A stretch of DNA of 16,758 nucleotides from Verrucomicrobiia bacterium. Its GTDB lineage: Bacteria; Verrucomicrobiota; Verrucomicrobiia; Limisphaerales; UBA11358. The position numbers were made by a program, and so were the translations under genes. How positions within the stretch are numbered: the stretch's first letter is position 1; every line of letters begins with the position of its first letter. The notes under the pieces are model-generated. The model saw nothing but the letters and a program-made list of their open reading frames with translations. It did not search any database and was not told the DNA's origin. This document shows positions 1 to 6,960 of this stretch, in pieces. The DNA is taken from the NCBI GenBank assembly GCA_030044395.1, contig JASHVW010000260.1, positions 1-16,758 on the forward strand. Reading direction: 5' to 3'.

Positions 1-579
1 TACAATTTTCAAAGTGGTGACTACTTCAATGCTTCGTTCATCCTCACGTTGTCCGGGGGCACGAGCGGCTACGATATGGAAGGCGGATTTTTCTTCGCCA
101 ATCCAAGCGGTGGCTTTGGCGGCAACTGCCAAATCTTCGTTGTCAATAGCGGCGTCATCTTCCAGGGTGGAGGGCCTTCCTATTACCCATTCTCCCCGGC
201 TGCTGGTGGGTATCCCGGTGCGGGCGCCCAGGTTCCCAACTACACTGTAGGCCAACCAATTACCTTGGGGTTCAACTATGTCATTGACCCGAATACCGGC
301 GCCCCGGCATTTCAGTATTCTGTTGACGGGGAGTATGCGGCATCATCGGCGGGCGACACGTACTTCGACCTGTCCGGCGCAGGGGTTGGCAGCAGCACCG
401 GCGACAATCTTGGCGGCTATTTCCAAATCCAGACCACTGGAAGTACGAACAGTCCCAACGCCGGAACTGCGGAGTTTAGCGACATCCAGATCACGTCGGT
501 TCCGGTTCCCGAACCTTCCTTGCTCGCCCTGATTGGGTTGGGCGTGCTGCCGCTGGCACTGTTCCGGCGTCGCGCGTAA
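1..579 (+). CDS. PEP-CTERM surface protein, C-terminal part (5' end outside window)
   Basis: The reading frame is open from base 1, so the true start lies upstream; 192 residues are visible. The body is rich in Gly, Ser, Thr and aromatic residues and looks like a beta-sandwich of the lectin/ConA-like kind (for example YFDLSGAGVG and GYFQIQTTGS, then EFSDIQITS). That fold assignment is inference. The C-terminus is diagnostic: a VPEPS motif, a hydrophobic helix of about 17 residues (LLALIGLGVLPLALF) and a final RRRA. This is the PEP-CTERM sorting signal, which in other bacteria is processed by an exosortase during export to the surface or exopolysaccharide matrix. A strong terminator follows 24 nt after the stop, so the gene is not co-transcribed with the downstream hydrolases. 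The actual function is unknown. Confidence 0.85.
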   Translation, partial: YNFQSGDYFNASFILTLSGGTSGYDMEGGFFFANPSGGFGGNCQIFVVNSGVIFQGGGPSYYPFSPAAGGYPGAGAQVPNYTVGQPITLGFNYVIDPNTGAPAFQYSVDGEYAASSAGDTYFDLSGAGVGSSTGDNLGGYFQIQTTGSTNSPNAGTAEFSDIQITSVPVPEPSLLALIGLGVLPLALFRRRA

Positions 580-603
580 GCCAGGAGCGTCTGCTTTCAC
601 GGG

Positions 604-635
604 CACGGCATGACGAAATCATGCCGTGTTTTTTT
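604..635 (+). terminator. Intrinsic terminator after the PEP-CTERM gene
   Basis: A perfect 10-bp inverted repeat (CACGGCATGA at 604-613 and TCATGCCGTG at 619-628) encloses the 5-nt loop CGAAA and is followed at once by seven T residues (629-635). This is a textbook Rho-independent terminator on the plus strand. It separates the PEP-CTERM gene from the xylan module. Confidence 0.93.
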
Positions 636-826
636 CGTTGGCTTTAAAAGCAATCACCTCGCGCAGCATCTGGGATGCGATGCGTGAGCATGGCTTTGGG
701 GACGTTGAATGGCAGGCCCCGGTAAATTAATATTCGCCTTGCAAACAAAGTGATGGACAATTGTCTTAATCTTGCCCCCTGACCTTGACGCCTGCGGCGA
801 AGGATAAATACCATGACGTCATCGCA
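636..826 (+). promoter_or_regulatory. Presumed promoter region of the xylan module
   Basis: This 191-nt stretch lies between the terminator and the first start codon of the xylan module, so the promoter for 827-6260 is expected here. No convincing -35/-10 pair stands out. Two perfect 10-bp palindromes are visible: GACAATTGTC at 756-765, and ATGACGTCAT at 813-822, which ends only 4 nt before the ATG. Either could be a regulator half-site, or chance. No Shine-Dalgarno sequence is visible near the start; the nearest purine run (AAGGA, about 799-803) is more than 20 nt away. Confidence 0.4.
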
Positions 827-2809
827 ATGAGAGAACATCCGCAATCGCCGCTCCGTTCCTTGGCCGCGCTCCTGGCTTTGCTGATCTGCGTCCCCTCCGC
901 TCACGCCCAGGGCCATTACAAGAGTTTCATCGTCTCCACCTATGCCACCGAGGGAACCGTGCAGAACCTCATGGATGGCGACCTTGACCCCGCCGGCTCT
1001 TGGACCAATCTGACGCGCAACCTCAAGGTTGACAAAATCTATCTTGAGGTCATGCGCAACCATACGCTGGTGGATGAAGCCGGACTCGAAAGACTCAAGA
1101 GGTTCTACCAGGCCCGGGGCGTCCAGGTCTGCGGCGGCCTTGCCTTCAGTATCAGCGAAGCCAACGGCTACCAGGGATTCGACTACTCCAATCCCGATGA
1201 CCGCGCATTTGCCAAAAAAGCCGTCGAAATGGCCGCGCGTCACTTCGACGAAATCCTCCTCGACGACTACTTTTTTTTCGATCGCAAAACCGACTACGAC
1301 ATCAGGGCCAAAGGCAGGCGGACCTGGACCCAATATCGCCTGGACACCATGCGTGAGGCCGTGAAGGACCTCATTATGAAACCGGCAACGGCGGTCAATC
1401 CACGATGCAAGGTCGTCATCAAGATGGCCAATTGGTATGACCAATATGCCGGCCTGGGTAATGACACTGAAAAAGTGCCGCTCCTCGACGACGGAATGTT
1501 CAGCGGCACGGAATCCCGCCTTTGGGTCGGCCAGGAACAGCATCTTCAACCCTACCTTAGCTACGACATCATGCGATTCATGGACAACTTGAAACCCGGC
1601 GTCAACAAGGGGGGATGGGTTGACCAGGGCGGCGCCTTTCCGATTGACCGCTATTCCGAACAGCTCCTCGATACCGTTTTCGCGCGCTGCCCGGAAATGT
1701 GCTGCTTCAACTACGCGGGCATGATCCGCCCCGTTCCCCGCTTTGCCCTTACCAATCGCGCCTGGGCGGACCAGCCCACCAGCCTTGACGTCAATGACGT
1801 TCTCAAAACCATTGGCCCCGATGAAAATCCCACCTTCGCCGATATTGCCGCCTATACTCTGGGTCAGGTGGACCCGATACTCGCGCAGGTCGGCAGGCCC
1901 GTCGGAATAAAATCTTACACGCCCTACCACGCCACCGGTGAAGAGTTCCTCCACGATTACCTGGGCATGATTGGTTTGCCCATGGATATCTACCCGCAAT
2001 TTCCCGCCAACGCCGATATGGTCCTTCTGACCGAACAGGCAAAGTTCGATCGCAATATTATCCGGAAAATCAAAGCGCAACTCGAAGCCGGCAAATCGGT
2101 CTGTGTCACCTCCGGTTTTTTGCGCGCGATGCAAGGCAAGGGCATCGAAGATATCTGCGAACTGCAAACCACCGGCGTTACGGTGCCCATCGAGCGATTC
2201 ACTTTTGCGGCCGGACCCGGCTCTCCATTCCGGGGACGTGGATTCGGCCGCCCCGGTGGCGGGCCCGACCCGTATGCTGCGCCGCGCCAAATCCTGGTTC
2301 CTGAAATCAAGTATTTCAATATTCTCACCCACGACGCCTGGGGCAATGTCCTGGGCGTCACTCCCGGTGGCACGACCTATCCCATCCTCCTCTCCTGCGA
2401 TTACTCCAAAGGCAAGTTCTATGTCCTGACCATTCCCAATGATCCGGCTGATCTCTATGCCTTTCCTCCCGCCGTCCTCTCCGTCATCCGTCAAACGCTG
2501 GGCGGTTCCGAACCAATTCGCCTCGACACTGCGCCGGCCCAGCTTGCGTTGTTCCGTTACGACAACAATACGTTTATCGTGCAAAACTATTTGCCCACGG
2601 CGGCCGGCGTGACCGTTTCCGTCGCCGGGAAAGTTGCGGAAATTCAGGATTTGCTGACTGGCAAAGAGACGGCGCCCGCGCCTGCAACCGGAGGCGGCTT
2701 TGGTGGTTTTGGCGGCGGTTTTGGAGGGCGGGGCCCCGCCACCCAGCCGCGCACCTCATTCACGTTCACCGTCCTGCCACACTCCTATACAGCGTTCGCA
2801 CTAAAATAA
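827..2809 (+). CDS. Secreted putative glycoside hydrolase of unassigned family
   Basis: I do not recognise a named family. The ATG at 827 was chosen over an in-frame TTG at 785 because it gives a clean Sec signal peptide (LAALLALLICVPSAHA, cleavage near residue 28) and a 660-residue protein. Residues about 30-320 look like a TIM barrel. The strand-end motif LLDDYFFFD (144-152) resembles the DDYF motif of hydrolase-like GHL/DUF187 proteins, and GTESR (E229) is a second acidic site. Residues about 355-450 look like a flavodoxin/GATase-like domain (DMVLLTEQAKFD, then KIKAQLEAGKSVCVTSGF), and the C-terminus looks like a beta-sandwich. That order recalls GH42-type enzymes. Two Gly/Phe-rich inserts occur, at about 462-486 and 622-636. 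The GH67 gene starts 8 nt downstream, so the pair is surely co-transcribed and a role in glucuronoxylan breakdown is likely. The enzymatic role is inference; D146, D147 and E229 are only candidate catalytic residues. Confidence 0.6.
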   Translation: MREHPQSPLRSLAALLALLICVPSAHAQGHYKSFIVSTYATEGTVQNLMDGDLDPAGSWTNLTRNLKVDKIYLEVMRNHTLVDEAGLERLKRFYQARGVQVCGGLAFSISEANGYQGFDYSNPDDRAFAKKAVEMAARHFDEILLDDYFFFDRKTDYDIRAKGRRTWTQYRLDTMREAVKDLIMKPATAVNPRCKVVIKMANWYDQYAGLGNDTEKVPLLDDGMFSGTESRLWVGQEQHLQPYLSYDIMRFMDNLKPGVNKGGWVDQGGAFPIDRYSEQLLDTVFARCPEMCCFNYAGMIRPVPRFALTNRAWADQPTSLDVNDVLKTIGPDENPTFADIAAYTLGQVDPILAQVGRPVGIKSYTPYHATGEEFLHDYLGMIGLPMDIYPQFPANADMVLLTEQAKFDRNIIRKIKAQLEAGKSVCVTSGFLRAMQGKGIEDICELQTTGVTVPIERFTFAAGPGSPFRGRGFGRPGGGPDPYAAPRQILVPEIKYFNILTHDAWGNVLGVTPGGTTYPILLSCDYSKGKFYVLTIPNDPADLYAFPPAVLSVIRQTLGGSEPIRLDTAPAQLALFRYDNNTFIVQNYLPTAAGVTVSVAGKVAEIQDLLTGKETAPAPATGGGFGGFGGGFGGRGPATQPRTSFTFTVLPHSYTAFALK

Positions 2810-2817
2810 GTTCAACC

Positions 2818-4956
2818 ATGAAAATCAACCGGCGAAAATTTGTGGCCGTTGGCCTGGCGGGCGCTGCCAGCCTCTGTGTGGGTCGCTATACCAGCCGCGG
2901 AATGGCCGACGAGCCGCCCGTGCAACCATTGGATGAAGATGGCTACAAACTCTGGCTCCGATACGCGCCGCCCGGCGACGCCGCCAAAAGCCACGCCCGC
3001 TTTGTGCGGCAAATCCGCGTGGACGGCACGTCCGCAACTTGCGCGGCCATCCGGGATGAGTTGCGCCTGGCAACGGCGACCCTATTGGGAACCGCAATTC
3101 CTCTGAACGATGCCGCCCCGGCAGCGGGAACCGTTGTCGTCGGGACGCCTGAAACCTCGCCGCTCGTCCGCAATTTGAACTGGTCCGCCGACCTGCGCGC
3201 CATTGGCAACGAAGGTTTCATCGTTCGCTCCGCGCGCGTCGGACGCCAGCCGATGACGGTGGTCGCAGCCAATACCGACCTCGGCGCATTTTACGGCGCC
3301 TTTCACTTCCTGCGTTTGATGCAAACCGGCCGGCCGATTGACAAACTCGAAATTACCGAACGGCCTGCCCTCCAGCTTCGATTGATGAATGATTGGGACA
3401 ATCTCGACGGAACCATCGAGCGTGGTTATGCCGGACGGTCCCTTTGGCAGTGGAATGAACTGCCGGACAAGCTCAGCCCGCGCTACGTGGATTATGCCCG
3501 CGCGTGCGCCTCGATTGGCATCAACGGCGCAGTCATCAACAACGTCAATGCCAACCCACAAATCCTTGCGCCGGATTATCTCCGCAAAGTCGCCGCCCTT
3601 GCGAACGTGTGGCGTCCTTATGGCGTGCGCATGTATCTCTCCGCCAACTTCGCCTCGCCCGTCCTCCTCGGTGGCCTCTCCACCGCCGATCCCCTGGACA
3701 AAACTGTGGCCGATTGGTGGAAGGCCAAGGCCGATGAAATTTACCAACTCATTCCCGACTTCGGCGGCTTTCTCGTCAAGGCAAACTCCGAGGGACAGCC
3801 CGGGCCAAAGACCTACGCGCGCACTCACGCCGATGGCGCCAACTTGCTGGCCGATGCCCTGGCTCCGCACAATGGCAACGTCATCTGGCGTGCGTTCGTT
3901 TATGACCAGGACATTGACCCCGATCGCGTCAAGCGGGCCTATCTGGAATTCACCCGGCTTGATGGCCGGTTCCGCCCCAACGTTGCCGTGCAGGTCAAGA
4001 ATGGCCCGCTTGATTTTCAACCGCGCGAACCGTTTCATCCGCTCTTCGGCGGCCTCAAGCAGACGTCCGTCATCGCCGAAATTCAGGCGACGCAGGAGTA
4101 CCTCGGCCAGGCGAAACACCTCGTTTACCTCGGCACCATGTGGACGGAGTTTCTGGACTCGGACACCCACGCGATGGGCGGCGGTTCAACGGTTTCCAAT
4201 GTCCTGGCGGGACAGGTTTATCCGAGCCGCCTCACGGGATTGGTTTCCGTCACCAACCCGGGATTGGACACGAACTGGTGCGGACACCATTTCTCGCAGT
4301 CGAACTGGTTTGCCTTCGGCCGTCTGGCGTGGAATCCGTTCCTCTCCGCCGGCACAATTGCCGAGGAGTGGACACGCATGACCTTCACCAACCACGACGA
4401 AACTGTGGCAGTCATCCGTGAGATGATGATGGGCTCGCGCGAAACCTTCGTGAACTACACCATGCCGCTCGGCCTGCATCACATGATCGGTGGCGACCAT
4501 TACGCGCCTCAGCCGTGGAATAATCAGGCGCCGGAAGCCGACTGGACCGCGACTTATTATAATCAAGCCTCGGTGGAGGGCATCGGCTTTGACCGCACCA
4601 AAAACGGCGACCGCGCGGTGGAACAATACTTTCCGCCGGTTTGCGACATGTTCGATGACATCGCCACGTGCCCGGAAAAATTACTTCTCTGGTTTCATCG
4701 CTGCGCCTGGGATTACCGCACCAAGTCGGGAAAAATTTTATGGGACGCGCTTTGCGCGAAGTATTACGTGGGCGCCGCGCAAGCGGCGGCATTACAGAGA
4801 ACCTGGCAATCTCTGGCCGGCAAAATTGATTCACGCCGGCACCAGGAGGTCGCCGACCGCCTGGCGATTCAAGTCGCTGACTCCGCGAAATGGCGTGACC
4901 AGATTCTGGCCTATTTCGGAACGTTCAGCAAAAGGCCTGTTCCGGCCATGAGTTAG
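2818..4956 (+). CDS. aguA: GH67 alpha-glucuronidase (xylan alpha-1,2-glucuronidase), Tat-type signal
   Basis: This 712-residue protein matches the usual length of family GH67, which removes (4-O-methyl)-glucuronic acid from the ends of xylo-oligosaccharides. The active-site signatures are intact: VKANSEGQPGP with E325 as general acid, KNGPLDFQPREP with D399, and IQATQEYLGQ with E427. The spacings (74 and 28 residues) agree with the Cellvibrio japonicus enzyme residues E292, D365 and E393. An N-terminal GH67 domain (about 40-180) precedes the barrel. The N-terminus, NRRKFVAVG followed by AGAASL, has a twin-arginine signal look, implying folded export. That is notable because well-studied Gram-positive GH67 enzymes are intracellular. 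The gene starts 8 nt after the preceding stop and lies 71 nt before the GH10 xylanase, its natural partner. No Shine-Dalgarno is visible. The family call is very safe; the Tat route is inference. Confidence 0.96.
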   Translation: MKINRRKFVAVGLAGAASLCVGRYTSRGMADEPPVQPLDEDGYKLWLRYAPPGDAAKSHARFVRQIRVDGTSATCAAIRDELRLATATLLGTAIPLNDAAPAAGTVVVGTPETSPLVRNLNWSADLRAIGNEGFIVRSARVGRQPMTVVAANTDLGAFYGAFHFLRLMQTGRPIDKLEITERPALQLRLMNDWDNLDGTIERGYAGRSLWQWNELPDKLSPRYVDYARACASIGINGAVINNVNANPQILAPDYLRKVAALANVWRPYGVRMYLSANFASPVLLGGLSTADPLDKTVADWWKAKADEIYQLIPDFGGFLVKANSEGQPGPKTYARTHADGANLLADALAPHNGNVIWRAFVYDQDIDPDRVKRAYLEFTRLDGRFRPNVAVQVKNGPLDFQPREPFHPLFGGLKQTSVIAEIQATQEYLGQAKHLVYLGTMWTEFLDSDTHAMGGGSTVSNVLAGQVYPSRLTGLVSVTNPGLDTNWCGHHFSQSNWFAFGRLAWNPFLSAGTIAEEWTRMTFTNHDETVAVIREMMMGSRETFVNYTMPLGLHHMIGGDHYAPQPWNNQAPEADWTATYYNQASVEGIGFDRTKNGDRAVEQYFPPVCDMFDDIATCPEKLLLWFHRCAWDYRTKSGKILWDALCAKYYVGAAQAAALQRTWQSLAGKIDSRRHQEVADRLAIQVADSAKWRDQILAYFGTFSKRPVPAMS

Positions 4957-5027
4957 CCTCGACTTCTGAAAGTATCCCAACAAACGAAATCAAATTACGT
5001 CGCACAATAAACTCTCTAAACGCGTAT

Positions 5028-6260
5028 ATGAAGCTTCCTGTCCGAACAGCCGGCTTTTATGTCAGCCTGGTTGCCGCCGCCATGTTAACCGGTTGCGCCA
5101 CGACCAACCCGAATCAACCAACCACTCTAAAGGCCGCGTACAAAAGGCATTTCCATGTTGGCGTGGCCATTAACCGCGACATCGCCACCGGCGATGCCGT
5201 CCACGCCGACAACGTCAACCGCACCCGGCAACAGATCAATAAAGACATTGCCCTTGTCGAGGAACAGTTCGACCAGATTTCCCCGGAAAACGACTTGAAA
5301 TGGCAGATCATCCAACCTCGACCCGGCCCGGATGGCTACAATTTCGGTCCGGCCGACGCCTACGTGAACTTCGGCCTGCGCCACCACATGTATGTCGTGG
5401 GGCATACGCTGGTCTGGCACAACCAGACGCCCAATTGGGTTTTCCGGGGAACCAACCCGCCGCCGGAATCGCCGGGCGGCGACTCCGTGGGATTTGGATT
5501 CGGCGGCGGCTTCGGTTTCAGCGGGCCCCGTGCTTCCCGTGACCAGTTGCTCGAGCGCATGCGCGAACATATTTTCACCGTCGTCGGACGTTACAAGAGG
5601 AAGGTCAAGGTCTGGGACGTTGTCAACGAGGCTGTGGCCGATAATGGCACCAACCTCCTGCGAAAGTCCCTCTGGTTGCAAATCATTGGGCCCGACTTCA
5701 TCGCCAAGGCCTTTGAATACGCCCATGAGGCCGACCCTCATGCCATCCTCCGCTACAACGACTACGGATTGGAGGACCCGGTAAAACGTCACAAACTGAT
5801 TACTTTGATAAAATCGCTGCAAGCTCAACACGTCCCGGTCATGGCCATCGGCTCGCAGACTCATGTCAGTGTCAGTTCCCCATCCTTCGCGCAGGAAGAC
5901 CAGGAACTGACGGACCTGGAGACGCTCCGGTTGCCCATTCACATCACCGAACTCGACGTCAATGGCGCGCGGGGCGGGCAGCGCAGCAACAGCGGGGATG
6001 TTTCCGCCAATGCCTCGGCTACCCAGGGTGAGATGGTCAGCAACGCTGACCAGAAGCTGGCCGACGCGTATTCAAATCTCTTTCGAGCGTTCATTAAGCA
6101 TAAATCCGTAAAGCTTGTGACATTTTGGGGGGTGAATGACGCGGTCTCATGGCGCGCCCGAGGCCGTCCCCTGCTGTTCGACGGTAACGACCAGCCCAAA
6201 CCCGCCTTCTACGCGGTCCTTCATGTCGCAAACAGAAGGCTGCCAAAGGCTGGTAATTAA
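5028..6260 (+). CDS. GH10 endo-beta-1,4-xylanase, lipoprotein
   Basis: This 410-residue protein starts with a type II signal peptide ending in the lipobox LTGC (lipidated C23), so it should be membrane-anchored outside the cytoplasm. GH10 hallmarks are in order: SPENDLKW, GHTLVWHNQTPNW, WDVVNEA with acid/base E201, GSQTHV, and ITELDVNG with nucleophile E308, followed by VTFWGVND and a C-terminal LLFDGNDQPKPAF. The enzyme cuts internal beta-1,4 links of xylan, and GH67 encoded just upstream acts on the glucuronosylated products. An unusual Pro/Gly/Phe-rich insert (GFGFGGGFGF, 5490-5519) sits between the HNQTPNW strand and the LLERM helix. It resembles inserts in the first gene of the module. 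The 71-nt gap to GH67 has no clear hairpin, so co-transcription is likely. No Shine-Dalgarno is visible. Very sure of the family. Confidence 0.96.
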   Translation: MKLPVRTAGFYVSLVAAAMLTGCATTNPNQPTTLKAAYKRHFHVGVAINRDIATGDAVHADNVNRTRQQINKDIALVEEQFDQISPENDLKWQIIQPRPGPDGYNFGPADAYVNFGLRHHMYVVGHTLVWHNQTPNWVFRGTNPPPESPGGDSVGFGFGGGFGFSGPRASRDQLLERMREHIFTVVGRYKRKVKVWDVVNEAVADNGTNLLRKSLWLQIIGPDFIAKAFEYAHEADPHAILRYNDYGLEDPVKRHKLITLIKSLQAQHVPVMAIGSQTHVSVSSPSFAQEDQELTDLETLRLPIHITELDVNGARGGQRSNSGDVSANASATQGEMVSNADQKLADAYSNLFRAFIKHKSVKLVTFWGVNDAVSWRARGRPLLFDGNDQPKPAFYAVLHVANRRLPKAGN

Positions 6261-6327
6261 ACATGAATGCAAGAAAACCCAACTTGTCTTGTTTTGATAT
6301 TATTACGATTCACTTTGCCCCTTCTTC

Positions 6328-6960
6328 TTATCCCGTCTTAGCCGTCCGAAATTTCAGCGCGGCTTCCGTCCGCGACCGCACGTGCAGCTTGTGGTACACG
6401 TGCCGCAAGTGCCAGCGCACAGTGCCGTCCGTCAATCCCAACCGGTCGGCAATCGTCTTATTCGCAAATCCCGCCGCCAGGAGTTCCAATATCTCCCGCT
6501 CCCGCGGCGATAAGTCCTCCACCGCCGCCGCCGCCGTGACCGGCTCTTGAAAAGACGAGATGACCTTGCGCGCGATTTCGCGCGACATTGGTGCGCCGCC
6601 CTGCCGGACTTCATGAATCGCCGCGATGAGTTCCTCCGGCGCGCAACGCTTCAGCAGATACCCGCACGCTCCCATTCGCAAGGCTTTGAAGATGCGCTCG
6701 GTGTCCTCATACACCGTCACCATGATGATTTGGACCGCCGGCAAAAGTTGCTTCAGTTGGGCAATGCAATCAATCCCCGACATGTTTGGCAGTTGAATGT
6801 CCATCAGCACGATGTCCGGCTGGTGCTTCGGGAGGTTTTTCAGGGCGTCCTCCGCCGTGGCGCACACGCAGACGCACTGGAATTCCGGGTCCGCGTGGAC
6901 AAATTCCGTGAGGCTTTCCCGGATCACTTTGTTGTCCTCGACGATGGCAATTTTGGTCAT
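6328..6960 (-). CDS. NarL/FixJ-type response regulator (REC + LuxR HTH)
   Basis: The protein has 210 residues. The receiver domain (1-120) has the acidic pair E8/D9 (VEDN), phospho-acceptor D54 in LMDIQLPNMSG, T82 and K104 (LLKR). An Ala-rich linker (142-146) leads to a LuxR-type helix-turn-helix (about 150-206): LSPREREILELLAAGFANK, then GTVRWHLRHVYHKL. It is a phosphorylation-controlled transcription factor. Its ATG overlaps the stop of the upstream kinase gene (ATGA, 6957-6960), a classic translational coupling arrangement, so the two form a cognate pair. It converges on the GH10 gene with a 67-nt gap and no obvious terminator. Likely targets are the flanking xylan and galactan hydrolase genes, by context only. 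Confidence 0.95.
   Translation of the reverse strand: MTKIAIVEDNKVIRESLTEFVHADPEFQCVCVCATAEDALKNLPKHQPDIVLMDIQLPNMSGIDCIAQLKQLLPAVQIIMVTVYEDTERIFKALRMGACGYLLKRCAPEELIAAIHEVRQGGAPMSREIARKVISSFQEPVTAAAAVEDLSPREREILELLAAGFANKTIADRLGLTDGTVRWHLRHVYHKLHVRSRTEAALKFRTAKTG

Noticed and set aside
644..2584. 646-codon open frame on the minus strand opposite the first xylan-module gene
   Set aside because: It mirrors the opposite gene, has no recognisable domain, signal peptide or ribosome site, and its sense partner has a clear signal peptide and domain pattern. Long antisense frames are common in GC-rich coding DNA.
3082..4170. 362-codon minus-strand frame opposite the GH67 gene
   Set aside because: The plus strand carries unmistakable GH67 catalytic motifs over the same bases; the antisense protein shows no family features.
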